A DNA stretch of 64,000 nucleotides from Pseudomonas spelaei (lineage in GTDB: Bacteria; Pseudomonadota; Gammaproteobacteria; Pseudomonadales; Pseudomonadaceae), in contig NZ_WNNK01000002.1 of NCBI RefSeq assembly GCF_009724245.1, forward strand, positions 186,001 through 250,000, written 5' to 3'. A program made the translations under genes and the position numbers. Below, piece after piece: positions 44,558 through 56,486 of the stretch. Below the pieces are notes generated by a model. It had not been told where the DNA came from, made no database searches, and worked only from the letters and a program-made list of their open reading frames with translations. Positions within the stretch are counted from its first letter, which is position 1. The number at the start of each line of letters is the position of its first letter.

Positions 44558-44944
44558 TTAGATCAAGCCTTTCTTCTGCTTGTAGTCGCGAACGGCCGCC
44601 TTGATGGCGTCTTCTGCGAGTACCGAGCAGTGGATTTTCACTGGCGGCAAGGCCAGTTCTTCGGCCAGTTGTGTGTTGCTGATGGTGACAGCCTCATCCA
44701 GGGTCTTGCCTTTCATCCATTCGGTCGCCAGGGAGCTGGAGGCGATGGCCGAACCGCAGCCGTAAGTCTTGAACTTGGCGTCTTCGATGACGCCCTGATC
44801 GTTGACCTTGATCTGCAGGCGCATAACGTCGCCGCACGCCGGAGCGCCGACCATGCCGGTGCCCACATCTGGGTCTTCCGCGTCCATCTTGCCGACGTTA
44901 CGCGGGTTTTCGTAGTGGTCGATGACCTTTTCGCTGTAAGCCAT
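44558..44944 (-). CDS. iscU: Fe-S cluster scaffold IscU
   Basis: A 128-residue scaffold on which clusters are built. The ligands are Cys37 (GAPACGDVM), Cys63 (YGCGSA) and a third Cys in KIHCSVLAED, with the essential Asp next to the first Cys. The order iscR-S-U-A is canonical. It is separated from iscS by 101 bases containing two hairpins. Confidence 0.98.
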   Translation of the reverse strand: MAYSEKVIDHYENPRNVGKMDAEDPDVGTGMVGAPACGDVMRLQIKVNDQGVIEDAKFKTYGCGSAIASSSLATEWMKGKTLDEAVTISNTQLAEELALPPVKIHCSVLAEDAIKAAVRDYKQKKGLI

Positions 44945-44987
44945 GGTACTGAATCCTCACTCATCAGGGCCGCTCTGGAACCCTGCA

Positions 44988-45036
44988 AAAACGCCTGCGT
45001 TTTCCGCCACGTTTTTACAGAGCCTTTGGGTGGCGG
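44988..45036 (-). promoter_or_regulatory. Hairpins between iscS and iscU
   Basis: Leftward RNA can fold CCGCCAC (45030-45036) with GTGGCGG (45004-45010), then AAAACGC with GCGTTTT (44988-45003). The second is followed by a short U-run. They could act as a partial terminator or an RNA-processing site between iscS and iscU. Confidence 0.4.
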
Positions 45037-45045
45037 CTTCTATAT

Positions 45046-46260
45046 TTAGTGTGCCGCCCACTCGATCTTGGAGATATCGACACCGTCTTTGTACATGTCC
45101 CACAGCGGCGACAAGGTGCGCAGCTTGGTAACAGCCTCGCAGACTTTCTGCGCGGCGTAGTCAACTTCTTCTTCGGTGGTGAAACGGCCGAACGTAAAGC
45201 GGATCGAGCTGTGCGCCAACTCGTCGTTGCGGCCCAGGGCGCGCAGGACGTAGGACGGCTCAAGAGAGGCCGAGGTGCAGGCCGAACCGGACGAAACCGC
45301 CAGATCCTTGAGCGCCATGATCAGCGACTCGCCTTCGACGTAGTTGAAGCTCAAATTCAGGTTGTGCGGTACACGGGCAGTCATGCTGCCGTTGATGTAC
45401 AGCTCCTCAAGGTTTTCGACCTGCTTGTAGAAGCGATCGCTCAGGGCCTTGATACGTACGTTTTCGGCAGCCATGTCTTCCTTGGCCACACGGAACGCTT
45501 CGCCCATGCCGACGATCTGGTGGGTCGCCAGGGTGCCGGAACGCATGCCGCGCTCGTGACCGCCGCCATGCATGGTGGCTTCGATGCGCACGCGAGGCTT
45601 GCGGCTCACGTAGAGAGCGCCGATGCCTTTAGGGCCGTAGGTCTTGTGGGCAGAGAACGACATCAGGTCGACTTTCAGCTTCGACAGGTCGATATCGACC
45701 TTGCCGGTGGACTGAGCGGCGTCAACGTGCAGCAGAACACCTTTGGAGCGAGTCAGCTCGCCGATGGCCGCGATGTCGTTGATGGTGCCAATTTCGTTGT
45801 TCACGTGGATGACGGAGACCAGGATGGTGTCTTCACGCATCGCCGCTTCGATCATCGCAGGGGTCACGATACCGTCGGTGGTTGGCTCGAGGTAGGTGAC
45901 CTCAAAGCCTTCACGCTCCAGTTGGCGCATGGTGTCGAGGACAGCCTTGTGCTCAATCTTGGTGGTGATCAGGTGCTTGCCTTTGGTGGAGTAGAAATGC
46001 GCGGCGCCCTTGATTGCCAGGTTGTCGGACTCGGTGGCACCGGAGGTCCAGACGATTTCACGCGGATCGGCATTGACCAGGTCGGCGACCTGGCGACGAG
46101 CGTTTTCCACGGACTCTTCGGCTTTCCAGCCGAAAACGTGGGAACGGGACGCAGGGTTGCCGAAGTTTCCGTCAACCAGCAGGCATTCGCTCATCTTTTG
46201 CGCGACACGCGGATCAACCGGGGTAGTCGCTGAGTAATCAAGGTAAATCGGCAATTTCAT
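45046..46260 (-). CDS. iscS: Cysteine desulfurase IscS
   Basis: A 404-residue PLP enzyme that takes sulfur from cysteine for Fe-S clusters, thiouridine and other thio-cofactors. The PLP lysine is in [12 protein letters not shown] and the persulfide Cys in [13 protein letters not shown] (near residue 328). Length equals the E. coli enzyme. It lies 50 bases after iscR. Confidence 0.98.
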   Translation of the reverse strand: MKLPIYLDYSATTPVDPRVAQKMSECLLVDGNFGNPASRSHVFGWKAEESVENARRQVADLVNADPREIVWTSGATESDNLAIKGAAHFYSTKGKHLITTKIEHKAVLDTMRQLEREGFEVTYLEPTTDGIVTPAMIEAAMREDTILVSVIHVNNEIGTINDIAAIGELTRSKGVLLHVDAAQSTGKVDIDLSKLKVDLMSFSAHKTYGPKGIGALYVSRKPRVRIEATMHGGGHERGMRSGTLATHQIVGMGEAFRVAKEDMAAENVRIKALSDRFYKQVENLEELYINGSMTARVPHNLNLSFNYVEGESLIMALKDLAVSSGSACTSASLEPSYVLRALGRNDELAHSSIRFTFGRFTTEEEVDYAAQKVCEAVTKLRTLSPLWDMYKDGVDISKIEWAAH

Positions 46261-46310
46261 GGACTTTCTCCTAAATCAGGCTGGCTGGCGCGCCGTTAGC
46301 TCTGCGGCTG

Positions 46311-46802
46311 TCACTCGACGGCGGACGCTTCAATCTTGTCCAGACGCGGCGCCTTGGTGTTGCAACGGCGCTGGTCCTGACGCTGGGCTACTTCTTGCAC
46401 CTCACGGCGAGTCACAAGATCAGCCAAGCTGATACCACTCAAAAATTCATGGATCTGCAGGCTCAAATCACACCACAAGTGGTGGGTCAGGCAGGTGTCG
46501 CCGGCATGGCAATCACCCAGGCCCTGGCATTTGGTGGCATCGACGGATTCGTTGACCGCGTCGATCACCTGGGCCACCTGGATGCCCTGCATGTCGCGGG
46601 ACAATTGATAACCACCACCCGGACCACGAACACTGGAAACCAGATTGCTGCGGCGCAATTTGGCGAACAGTTGCTCGAGATAGGACAGGGAAATGCCTTG
46701 GCGCTCGGAGATATCGGCCAGGGACACCGGCCCATTTTGCGCGTGCAAGGCCAGGTCAAGCATGGCGGTTACCGCGTATCGGCCTTTTGTAGTCAGTCTC
46801 AT
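46311..46802 (-). CDS. iscR: Fe-S cluster regulator IscR
   Basis: A 163-residue Rrf2-family regulator that senses Fe-S status and represses its own operon. The N-terminal winged helix begins [15 protein letters not shown]. The cluster cysteines are Cys92, Cys98 and Cys104 in C-x5-C-x5-C spacing, exactly as in E. coli. The start at 46802 is set by this N-terminus. Two IscR-type boxes overlap the promoter just upstream. Confidence 0.97.
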   Translation of the reverse strand: MRLTTKGRYAVTAMLDLALHAQNGPVSLADISERQGISLSYLEQLFAKLRRSNLVSSVRGPGGGYQLSRDMQGIQVAQVIDAVNESVDATKCQGLGDCHAGDTCLTHHLWCDLSLQIHEFLSGISLADLVTRREVQEVAQRQDQRRCNTKAPRLDKIEASAVE

Positions 46803-46835
46803 GGACAAGTACCAAGGTGTTTCAGAATGGAAGCA

Positions 46836-46893
46836 AGTATGCGATTCCCGAGTATTTAAGTCAACTATAAGACCTAGTACTTTAGTCGGGATT
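46836..46893 (-). promoter_or_regulatory. iscR promoter with two IscR type-1 boxes
   Basis: On the minus strand a -35 TTGACT (46859-46864) and a -10 CATACT (46836-46841) are 17 bases apart. A box reading ATAGTTGACT then TACTCGGGAAT (46844-46868) covers the -35. A second related box with CCCGACTAAAGTACTAGG lies just upstream (46867-46893). Both resemble E. coli iscR type-1 sites. Confidence 0.78.
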
Positions 46894-46990
46894 ACCCGTA
46901 AAAAGGGCGCGCGAATAATAGCAGGATGGGGCGGCATGGACCAGCGGGAACAAGGCCAAGCCCCCAGCCTCAAGACCAATGGAGATCAAA

Positions 46991-47079
46991 TGTGGGAGCT
47001 GGCTTGCCTGCGATGACGGTTTGCCAGCCAACTTATTTAGCACCGAGACACCGCCATCGCAGGCAAGCCAGCTCCCACA
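46991..47079. repeat. REP doublet (inverted pair)
   Basis: Inverted copies of the GGCTTGCCTGC-type REP at 46991-47019 and 47051-47079, between iscR and cysE. Confidence 0.9.
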
Positions 47080-47101
47080 CGGACCGCACCCGACTCAAAA
47101 G

Positions 47102-47884
47102 TCAGCCGGCTTTGGTAGCGCTTTCGTCCTTGATCTCGGCAAAGTCTTCTTCGCGCAACTCAGGCAGGTCCTTGGCGCAGTAGCTGCTACCCAGCTCCTT
47201 CAGCGCCCCGCACATGCCGTCCAGCTTGCCGTCCACCGCCTGCAGATGGTCAAGCAACTGGCCAATGGCACGAGCCACCGGGTCGGGCATGTCTTCGCTG
47301 ACACCGTAGGCATCAAACCCGATCTTCTCGGCCATGGCCTTGCGCTTGGCTTCCTGCTCATCACCCACTTGTGGCTTGACGATGATCCGCCCCGGAATAC
47401 CCACCACAGTTGCCCCAGGTGGCACAGCCTTGGTAACCACAGCATTGGAGCCAACCTTGGCCCCTGCACCGACAGTAAACGGACCAAGCACCTTGGCGCC
47501 CGCCCCCACTACAACACCATCTTCCAGGGTCGGGTGGCGCTTGCCCTTGTTCCAGGTGGTACCACCCAGGGTCACGCCCTGATACAGGGTCACATCATCG
47601 CCAATTTCGGCCGTCTCACCGATCACAATGCCCATGCCATGGTCGATAAAGAAGCGACGCCCTACCTTGGCCCCCGGATGAATCTCGATCCCGGTCAACC
47701 AGCGCCCGAAGTTCGACACCAGCCGCGCCAGCCACTTCCACCCCATATTCCACAAGGCGCCGGACAGACGATGAATCCAGATGGCGTGCATGCCGGGGTA
47801 GCAGGTCAGTACTTCAAAGGCGTTGCGCGCTGCCGGGTCACGGTGGAAAACACTCTGGATATCTTCTCGCAAACGCTCGAACAT
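47102..47884 (-). CDS. cysE: Serine O-acetyltransferase
   Basis: A 260-residue enzyme making O-acetylserine, the carbon precursor of cysteine. The N-terminal helical part is followed by a left-handed beta-helix of hexapeptide repeats (about 70-170) with catalytic [10 protein letters not shown] and [21 protein letters not shown] repeats. It is placed upstream of the isc operon on the same strand, and cysteine is the sulfur donor for IscS. It starts 2 bases after trmJ. Confidence 0.95.
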   Translation of the reverse strand: MFERLREDIQSVFHRDPAARNAFEVLTCYPGMHAIWIHRLSGALWNMGWKWLARLVSNFGRWLTGIEIHPGAKVGRRFFIDHGMGIVIGETAEIGDDVTLYQGVTLGGTTWNKGKRHPTLEDGVVVGAGAKVLGPFTVGAGAKVGSNAVVTKAVPPGATVVGIPGRIIVKPQVGDEQEAKRKAMAEKIGFDAYGVSEDMPDPVARAIGQLLDHLQAVDGKLDGMCGALKELGSSYCAKDLPELREEDFAEIKDESATKAG

Positions 47885-47886
47885 TT

Positions 47887-48657
47887 TTAATCCTTCCGCT
47901 TAAGAAGCTCGCCACGGGCCGCTTTCTGGGTTTCCGTGAGGATGCCACGCAATATATTCATTTCCGCTCGGCTGACCGAGCTGCGTCCGTACAACCGACG
48001 CAGGCGCGCCATCAAGTGCCGTGGCTTTTCAGGATCGAGGAATTCAATGGCCACCAGGGTTTGCTCCAGGTGCTCATAGAACCGCTCCAGTTCGTCCATG
48101 GTGGCCAATTCGCCACTCTTGGTCGATGCAACCTCGTCCTTCTCAACCTTGCTGGGCTGGCCTTCAGCCGCCAACCAGGCCATGCGCACCTCATAACTCA
48201 ACACCTGCACCGCCGCCCCGAGGTTCAGCGAGCTGAACTCAGGGTCTGAGGGGATGTGCACGTGGTAATGACATCGCTGCAGCTCGTCATTGGTCAGGCC
48301 GGAATCCTCGCGACCAAAGACCAAAGCGATTTCAGCACCACCAGCGGCCTCCTCGACCACCTTGGTCCCACACTCGCGAGGATCCAACAGCGGCCAGGGA
48401 ATACGACGGTCACGAGCGCTGGTGCCGAGCACCAGATTGCAGCCCACCAGAGCGTCTTCCAGGGTGGCGACGACCTGGGCTTTTTCAAGGATGTCATTGG
48501 CGCCAGACGCACGGGCATCGGCCTCGTGGTGCGGAAACACACGCGGTTCGACCAGCACCAGGCGCGTCAGCCCCATGTTTTTCATGGCTCGCGCCACCCC
48601 ACCGATGTTGCCGGGATGACTGGTATTGACCAAGACGACACGAATGTTTTGCAGCAA
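47887..48657 (-). CDS. trmJ: tRNA (cytidine/uridine-2'-O-)-methyltransferase TrmJ
   Basis: A 256-residue SPOUT-class enzyme that 2'-O-methylates position 32 of tRNAs. The N-terminal signature is [24 protein letters not shown]; the SAM-binding knot includes [15 protein letters not shown] and [17 protein letters not shown]. It is divergent from suhB. Confidence 0.96.
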   Translation of the reverse strand: MLQNIRVVLVNTSHPGNIGGVARAMKNMGLTRLVLVEPRVFPHHEADARASGANDILEKAQVVATLEDALVGCNLVLGTSARDRRIPWPLLDPRECGTKVVEEAAGGAEIALVFGREDSGLTNDELQRCHYHVHIPSDPEFSSLNLGAAVQVLSYEVRMAWLAAEGQPSKVEKDEVASTKSGELATMDELERFYEHLEQTLVAIEFLDPEKPRHLMARLRRLYGRSSVSRAEMNILRGILTETQKAARGELLKRKD

Positions 48658-48738
48658 GGGAGGCGCTCTCGGACACGGGAAAGGGGAGCAAATCTTACAG
48701 AACAGCCTAAGGTTATGCCATGAAAGCTAACGTCGTCC

Positions 48739-48766
48739 TTCACCTGAAGAAAGTTTCTGCTAGAAT
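48739..48766 (+). promoter_or_regulatory. Putative suhB promoter
   Basis: A TAGAAT -10 box (48761-48766) with TTCACC (48739-48744) 16 bases upstream as a weak -35, 36 bases before the suhB ATG. Confidence 0.5.
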
Positions 48767-48802
48767 GCTCGGCTTTCTTTAACAACCTTAGGTGACACAT
48801 CC

Positions 48803-49618
48803 ATGCAGCCCATGCTGAATATCGCGCTGCGCGCCGCCCGCAGCGCCAGTGAATTGATCTTCCGCTCCATCGAGCGCCTGGATACCATCAAGGTCGACGA
48901 AAAAGACGCCAAGGATTACGTATCCGAGGTGGATCGCGCCGCCGAACAGAAAATCATCGACGCCCTGCGCAAGGCCTACCCTACCCACGGCATCCTCGGT
49001 GAAGAAACCGGCCTGCACAAAGGCAGCGGCGAAGGCGAAGACTACCTGTGGATCATCGACCCACTGGATGGCACCACCAACTTCCTGCGCGGCATCCCGC
49101 ACTTTGCCGTGAGCATCGCGTGCAAATACCGTGGCCGCCTGGAACACGCTGTTGTTCTGGACCCGGTTCGCCAGGAAGAATTCACCGCCAGCCGTGGCCG
49201 TGGCGCCCAGCTCAATGGTCGCCGCCTGCGTGTCAGCGGTCGCACCAGCCTGGACGGCGCCCTGCTGGGTACCGGCTTCCCGTTCCGTGACGACCAGATG
49301 GACAACCTGGAAAACTATCTGGGCATGTTCCGCGCCCTCGTAGGCCAGACCGCCGGCATCCGTCGCGCCGGCGCGGCAAGCCTGGACCTGGCTTATGTGG
49401 CCGCTGGTCGTTTCGACGCATTCTGGGAGTCGGGCCTGTCCGAGTGGGACATGGCTGCAGGCGCCCTGCTGATTCAAGAAGCAGGCGGCCTGGTGAGCGA
49501 CTTCACCGGCGGTCACGACTTCCTGGAGAAGGGCCACGTGGTTGCCGGCAACACCAAATGCTTCAAGGCAGTACTGACGGCGATCCAGCCGCACCTGCCG
49601 GCCTCGCTGAAGCGCTAA
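48803..49618 (+). CDS. suhB: Inositol-1-monophosphatase SuhB
   Basis: A 271-residue Mg-dependent phosphatase. Metal-binding motifs are GEETG, WIIDPLDGTTNF and LSEWDMAAGALLIQEAGG. In pseudomonads SuhB also affects rRNA transcription and virulence regulators. The start at MQPMLNIALRAARSA fits the family, and a terminator follows. Confidence 0.97.
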   Translation: MQPMLNIALRAARSASELIFRSIERLDTIKVDEKDAKDYVSEVDRAAEQKIIDALRKAYPTHGILGEETGLHKGSGEGEDYLWIIDPLDGTTNFLRGIPHFAVSIACKYRGRLEHAVVLDPVRQEEFTASRGRGAQLNGRRLRVSGRTSLDGALLGTGFPFRDDQMDNLENYLGMFRALVGQTAGIRRAGAASLDLAYVAAGRFDAFWESGLSEWDMAAGALLIQEAGGLVSDFTGGHDFLEKGHVVAGNTKCFKAVLTAIQPHLPASLKR

Positions 49619-49630
49619 GCGAGCGAGCAC

Positions 49631-49659
49631 AAAAAAGCACCGCTGGGGGTGCTTTTTTT
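49631..49659. terminator. Bidirectional terminator after suhB
   Basis: An 11-bp stem AAAAAAGCACC / GGTGCTTTTTT with a 6-nt loop between convergent suhB and the glycine-zipper gene. Confidence 0.92.
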
Positions 49660-49706
49660 ATGCCTGGTTTTTGAGTGAGCCCTGAAGAACACTCAATCAA
49701 GGCGAC

Positions 49707-50255
49707 TTATTGGCCCGGTTGATTCTGACCCAGTACCAACTGCCCTTCTTTGTTCACCGGAATCTGGCCGCCTGGATCACGATCCATGCGCACGGAACCT
49801 TCCTTGCCATCCAGCAGATACCGCACGTCATACCCGACAACCTTGTCACTGATGTCATTCACAGTGTTACAGCGGGTTTGAGTCGTGGTGTAGGTATCAC
49901 GGTTCTGCATGCCTTCCTGAACCTTGTTACCGGCATAACCACCACCGACCGCACCCGCCACGGTGGCCAGCTTCTTGCCATTACCACCACCAACCTGATT
50001 ACCCAGCAGACCACCGGCCAGCGCACCGACCACCGTACCGACGATCTGATGCTGGTCCTGTACCGGCCGCTGCCGGGTCACTGCGACGTCCTTGCAGACC
50101 TCACGCGGGGTTTTGATCTGGGTTTTCACCGGCTGCACCGCCAGCACTTGCGCATACTCAGGGCCGCTTTTTACCAGGCTGTAGGTGGCAACAGCGCCCC
50201 CGGCAGTCACACCGACAGCACCCAATACCGCACCAACCAGCAACGACTTGTTCAC
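49707..50255 (-). CDS. Glycine-zipper 2TM-domain envelope protein
   Basis: A 182-residue envelope protein. The N-terminal hydrophobic segment (about 4-28) serves as a signal or anchor. A glycine-zipper stretch follows (about 70-115, IVGTVVGALAGGLLGNQVGGG and AGAVGGGYAGNKVQ), typical of the RcnB/OsmB/SlyB-like 2TM domain. The C-terminal part YDVRYLLDGKEGSVRMD is conserved in pseudomonads. The function is unknown, possibly envelope integrity. The gene is monocistronic. Confidence 0.9.
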   Translation of the reverse strand: MNKSLLVGAVLGAVGVTAGGAVATYSLVKSGPEYAQVLAVQPVKTQIKTPREVCKDVAVTRQRPVQDQHQIVGTVVGALAGGLLGNQVGGGNGKKLATVAGAVGGGYAGNKVQEGMQNRDTYTTTQTRCNTVNDISDKVVGYDVRYLLDGKEGSVRMDRDPGGQIPVNKEGQLVLGQNQPGQ

Positions 50256-50322
50256 ATGAACCTCCTGACCATCACAAACGGACCGATACGTCCGCGCTAT
50301 ACCCAGCCTTGGAGCAAAAAAA

Positions 50323-50349
50323 AAGGCGCGAGTTCAATACTCGCGCCTT
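50323..50349 (-). terminator. secDF terminator
   Basis: An 11-bp stem AAGGCGCGAGT / ACTCGCGCCTT, loop TCAAT, with a long A-run on the plus-strand left side that gives the U-tract for leftward transcripts from secF. Confidence 0.92.
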
Positions 50350-50378
50350 CTTTGTAACAGCAGATCAACAAACGCCCA

Positions 50379-51293
50379 TCAAGGACGGTCGTCGACCTCC
50401 TTGCCAGTGCTGGCCGGAGGGATCAAATCTTCGCTGTTGAGATTCAGCCAGATCAGCACCACGTTGGCGATGTAGATCGACGAGTAGGTACCTGCCAGCA
50501 CGCCGATAAACAGCGACAGCGAGAAGCCCCACAGGTTGTCACCACCAAACACCATCAGCGCGGTAATCGCCAGCAACGTCGAGATAGACGTCGCCATGGT
50601 GCGCAGCAGGGTCTGGGTGGTGGAGATGTTGATGTTCTCGATCAACGTCGCCTTGCGCAGTACGCGGAAGTTCTCGCGAACCCGGTCGAATACCACAATG
50701 GTGTCGTTGAGGGAGTAACCAATGATCGCCAGCACTGCCGCCAATACCGTCAGGTCGAAGGTGATCTGGAAGTACGCCAGAATACCCACGGTCACCACCA
50801 CGTCGTGAATCAGCGACACAATGGCGCCGACCGCGAACTTCCACTGAAAGCGGAACGCCAGGTAGATCAGGATGCCGCCCAGCGCCATCAGCATGCCGAG
50901 GCCGCCCTGGTCGCGCAGCTCTTCACCCACTTGCGGGCCGACAAACTCGACACGCTTGACCGTCGCCGGGTTATCGCCACCCGCCTTCTGCAAGGCCTCG
51001 GCTACCTGGTGACCCAATTGCGGGTCTTCGCCCGGCATACGCACCAGCAGGTCGGTAGTCGCACCGAAACTCTGCACGATGGCCTCGTGGTAACCGGCCT
51101 GGTTCAGCTCGGTCCGCACTTGGGTAACATCGGCTGCCTTCTCGTAGGTCAGCTCGATGAGCGTACCGCCGGTGAAGTCCAGACCATAGTTCAGGCCCTT
51201 ATGGAACCAGCTGAACAACGCCAGGACGGTAAGGAGCACAGTGACGCCGAACGCAACGTTGCGAACGCCCATGAAGTTGATTGTACGTAACAT
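50379..51293 (-). CDS. secF: Protein translocase subunit SecF
   Basis: A 304-residue inner-membrane protein with six predicted helices: one N-terminal, a periplasmic loop (about 35-130) with DFTGGTLIEL, then five C-terminal helices including GYSLNDTIVVFDRVREN. With SecD and YajC it uses the proton-motive force to pull exported proteins. It starts 9 bases after secD. Confidence 0.98.
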   Translation of the reverse strand: MLRTINFMGVRNVAFGVTVLLTVLALFSWFHKGLNYGLDFTGGTLIELTYEKAADVTQVRTELNQAGYHEAIVQSFGATTDLLVRMPGEDPQLGHQVAEALQKAGGDNPATVKRVEFVGPQVGEELRDQGGLGMLMALGGILIYLAFRFQWKFAVGAIVSLIHDVVVTVGILAYFQITFDLTVLAAVLAIIGYSLNDTIVVFDRVRENFRVLRKATLIENINISTTQTLLRTMATSISTLLAITALMVFGGDNLWGFSLSLFIGVLAGTYSSIYIANVVLIWLNLNSEDLIPPASTGKEVDDRP

Positions 51294-51302
51294 GGCAGCC
51301 CC

Positions 51303-53171
51303 TTAAATCCACAACTTCTTGAAGTCACGCCCGCCAAAGATCAGGTTGACCATTGCGCGGGTCACCATGATGGCCGTGAACATCGAGGTAAAGATCCCGA
51401 GGGACATGGTCACCGCAAAGCCTTTGACCGGGCCTGTGCCCATGGCAAACAGGATGCCGCCGACCAACAGCGTGGTCAGGTTGGCGTCGAGAATCGCGGT
51501 AAATGCCCGGCCGAAGCCTTCGTTGATTGCCCTTTGTACGGTCATGCCGGCGGCGATCTCTTCACGAATCCGCGAGAAGATCAGCACGTTGGCGTCCACC
51601 GCCATACCCATGGTCAGTACGATACCGGCGATGCCTGGCAGGGTCAGCGTAGCCCCCAGCAGCGACATCAAGGCCAGCAGCAGCACCATGTTCACCGCCA
51701 GTGCGACCGTGGCGATCAAACCGAAGAAGCGGTAGATGGCCATGATGAACAGCGACACGAACAGCATGCCCCACAAGGAAGCATCGATACCCTTGGTGAT
51801 GTTGTCAGCACCCAGGCTCGGGCCAATGGTGCGCTCTTCAGCGAAGTACATCGGCGCCGCCAGACCACCGGCACGCAGCAGCAGTGCCAGCTCGGACGAT
51901 TCACCCTGGCCGTTCAGGCCGGTGATACGGAACTGAGCACCCAGCGGCGACTGGATGGTCGCCAGGCTGATGATCTTCTTCTCTTCCTTGAAGGTCTGTA
52001 CCGGCACGTCTTTCTCGACGCCGTTGACCATCTGCTTGGTGTAGGTGGTAACCGGACGCTGCTCGATGAAGATCACCGCCATGCTGCGACCGACGTTGCT
52101 GCGAGTCGCGCGGTTCATCAGCTCGCCACCATGACCATCCAGACGGATGTTCACTTCAGGCGTGCCATGCTCGCCGAAACCCGCCTTGGCATCCGTCACC
52201 TGGTCACCGGTGATGATCAGGCCACGCTCGATCTGAGCCGGAGGACGGTTGCCTTCACGGAACTCGAAGGTTTCGGAAGTGGCTTTCGAAGCACCCGGCT
52301 CTGCAGCCAGACGGAACTCAAGGTTGGCGGTCTTGCCGAGTATCCGCTTGGCTTCAGCGGTGTCCTGCACGCCTGGCAGCTCAACCACAATGCGGTTGGC
52401 ACCCTGACGCTGAACCAGCGGCTCGGCCACACCCAGCTCGTTGACGCGGTTACGTACCGTGGTCAAGTTCTGCTTGATGGAGTATTCACGGATTTCCGCC
52501 AGCTTGGCCGGGGTCATCGCCAGACGCAGTACCGCCTGACCATTGAGGTCGGCCGGAACAATGTCGAAATCGTTGAAGTTCTTGCGGATCAGCGCACGGG
52601 CTTGTTCGCGACTGGCTTCATCAGCAAAGCCCAGCTGGATAGCGCCGTTGAGCTGCGGCAGGCTGCGATAGCGCAACTTCTCTTTACGCAGCAGGCTCTT
52701 CACATCGCCTTCATAGACTTTCAGGCGAGCGTCGAGGGCCTTGTCCATGTCCACTTCCAGCAGGAAGTGCACACCACCGGACAAGTCCAGACCCAGCTTC
52801 ATCGGGTGCGCGCCAATGCTGCGCAGCCATTTTGGCGTGGTCTGTGCCAGGTTCAGCGCGACGACGTAGTCATCACCCATGAACTTGCGCACAACGTCTT
52901 TGGCCGGCAATTGGTCTTCTTGCTTGGTCAGGCGCAACAAGCCGCCCTTGCCATCAGCTGCCAAGGTTGCCGCTTTAACCTGGATACCCGCGTCGGTGAG
53001 CGCTTTGCTCGTGCGGTCCAGATCAGCCTGATTAACCTGCAACGCAGTGCTGGCGCCAGTGATCTGGATCGCCGGGTCATCAGGATAGAGATTGGGAGCG
53101 GAATAAATAAAACCGATCGCCAGCACCGCCAGGATCAGTACGTATTTCCACAGAGGGTATTTGTTCAGCAT
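51303..53171 (-). CDS. secD: Protein translocase subunit SecD
   Basis: A 622-residue inner-membrane partner of SecF. An N-terminal helix (MLNKYPLWKYVLILAVLA) is followed by a large periplasmic region (about 35-450) with LDLSGGVHFLLEVD, then five helices with GMAVDANVLIFSRIREE. The ATG at 53171 is preferred to the GTG one codon upstream. Confidence 0.97.
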   Translation of the reverse strand: MLNKYPLWKYVLILAVLAIGFIYSAPNLYPDDPAIQITGASTALQVNQADLDRTSKALTDAGIQVKAATLAADGKGGLLRLTKQEDQLPAKDVVRKFMGDDYVVALNLAQTTPKWLRSIGAHPMKLGLDLSGGVHFLLEVDMDKALDARLKVYEGDVKSLLRKEKLRYRSLPQLNGAIQLGFADEASREQARALIRKNFNDFDIVPADLNGQAVLRLAMTPAKLAEIREYSIKQNLTTVRNRVNELGVAEPLVQRQGANRIVVELPGVQDTAEAKRILGKTANLEFRLAAEPGASKATSETFEFREGNRPPAQIERGLIITGDQVTDAKAGFGEHGTPEVNIRLDGHGGELMNRATRSNVGRSMAVIFIEQRPVTTYTKQMVNGVEKDVPVQTFKEEKKIISLATIQSPLGAQFRITGLNGQGESSELALLLRAGGLAAPMYFAEERTIGPSLGADNITKGIDASLWGMLFVSLFIMAIYRFFGLIATVALAVNMVLLLALMSLLGATLTLPGIAGIVLTMGMAVDANVLIFSRIREEIAAGMTVQRAINEGFGRAFTAILDANLTTLLVGGILFAMGTGPVKGFAVTMSLGIFTSMFTAIMVTRAMVNLIFGGRDFKKLWI

Positions 53172-53233
53172 CACGCCGCCCGCTTATAACGCGGGGCGCC
53201 TTGCGCGCCCCGTCGATTGGTAAAGGTTGGAAC

Positions 53234-53572
53234 TTAGATCGCTTTAAGCGTGCCTTTTGGCAGCGTGGCGGCGATGGCGCCCTTCTGGAACTTCATTTCT
53301 ACGGTGTCGGAGACTTCCAGAACCACGAAAGCGTCGGAAACCTTGGTGATCTTGCCAGCGATACCGCCGGTGGTCACAACTTCGTCGCCTTTCTGCAAGC
53401 TGCCCAGCAGGTTCTTCTGCTCTTTGGCGCGCTTGGCCTGTGGACGCCAGATCATCAAGTAGAAGATGACCAGGAAGCCGACCAGGAAAATCCACTCAAA
53501 ACCACCACCCATAGGACCGGCAGCGGCCGGTGCAGCGGCATCAGCCATGGCATTAGAGATAAAAAAGCTCAT
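53234..53572 (-). CDS. yajC: Preprotein translocase subunit YajC
   Basis: A 112-residue accessory subunit with one membrane helix (FEWIFLVGFLVIFYLMIW, about 26-44) and a cytoplasmic tail beginning RPQAKRAKEQKNLL. It is part of the SecDF-YajC complex. The order tgt-yajC-secD-secF is canonical. Confidence 0.97.
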   Translation of the reverse strand: MSFFISNAMADAAAPAAAGPMGGGFEWIFLVGFLVIFYLMIWRPQAKRAKEQKNLLGSLQKGDEVVTTGGIAGKITKVSDAFVVLEVSDTVEMKFQKGAIAATLPKGTLKAI

Positions 53573-53615
53573 TTAGCACTCCAGTTGCAAATAGTGAATC
53601 TTAGGGTCGGAAAAC

Positions 53616-55786
<2,171 letters not shown>

Positions 55787-55894
55787 GATGGGGTTCGTCT
55801 AGCAGGGCCGGGAAGTCTAGCGGAAATAGTGAAAATAGACCATGAAACGTGATTGACCAACGGTAATCTCATCTCTATACTTCGCCGCCATTGA

Positions 55895-55979
55895 GCCCTG
55901 ATGGCGGAATTGGTAGACGCGGCGGATTCAAAATCCGTTTTCGAAAGGAGTGGGAGTTCGAGTCTCCCTCGGGGCACCA
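55895..55979 (+). tRNA. tRNA-Leu(CAA)
   Basis: An 85-nt class II tRNA. The acceptor stem GCCCTGA / TCGGGGC is intact, the anticodon loop TTCAAAA carries CAA at 55929-55931, a variable arm and a T-loop TTCGAGT follow, and CCA is encoded. The accessory region begins immediately downstream, which is a common integration position. Confidence 0.97.
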
Positions 55980-55983
55980 TCTT

Positions 55984-56017
55984 AAAAAAAGACCTTGAAA
56001 TTCAAGGTCTTTTTTTT
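55984..56017. terminator. tRNA-Leu terminator
   Basis: GACCTTGAA / TTCAAGGTC around a single base (effectively a slightly larger loop), flanked by A7 and a long T-run, 5 bases after the tRNA. Confidence 0.88.
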
Positions 56018-56073
56018 CGCCTGTAGAAAAGTGCCGGTTGGCGGCCGCACGAGACAGCAGAGGAACCTGGACC

Positions 56074-56400
56074 ATGGAGTTGACGCTGGAGACGGTGGCG
56101 CTATTCGCCCTCAAATTGGCTTATGAGACAGACGGTGGCAGCCCGGTTTTGCGGGACGATCTGATCATGAGCGAGTATGAGAGGGAGGTGTTTGGGTTGC
56201 TGGTGCGCAAAGGCGACCTCGGTGCCATTCAACTCAAGCTCGATGAGTGCATCGCGCAGGCATTGCACGCCTTAGGTGCCGACACCGTGCTGGGTCGCGA
56301 GCTGCAAAAACTGGCGACTGAGGTTCACCAAGCCTCAACGCTCGAGGAACTCAACACGCCACTCGACGCACTCAAGGACTACCTCAAAGCCATCCAGTGA
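56074..56400 (+). CDS. Small soluble protein of unknown function
   Basis: A 108-residue protein starting at MELTLETVALFALKLAYETD with AGGAA upstream. It is acidic and Leu/Ala-rich, predicted mostly helical, with no signal peptide, membrane helix or cysteine motif. I do not recognise the family. It is the first gene of the accessory stretch after tRNA-Leu. A REP element follows it. Confidence 0.7.
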   Translation: MELTLETVALFALKLAYETDGGSPVLRDDLIMSEYEREVFGLLVRKGDLGAIQLKLDECIAQALHALGADTVLGRELQKLATEVHQASTLEELNTPLDALKDYLKAIQ

Positions 56401-56410
56401 CACCGTTCCC

Positions 56411-56437
56411 CTGTGGGAGCCGGGCTTGCCCGCGATG
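56411..56437 (+). repeat. Single REP element
   Basis: One GGGCTTGCCCGC-type copy without an inverted partner, between the small gene and the PH-domain pseudogene. Confidence 0.85.
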
Positions 56438-56486
56438 GACGTCAACGATAACGCGCCCTCACTGGCTCACCACAAGGACCGTCAAC

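Noticed and set aside
44988..45003. Full intrinsic terminator between iscS and iscU
   Set aside because: The stem has only a 2-base formal loop and a short U-run, and iscU needs read-through from the isc promoter. It is listed only as a possible regulatory hairpin.
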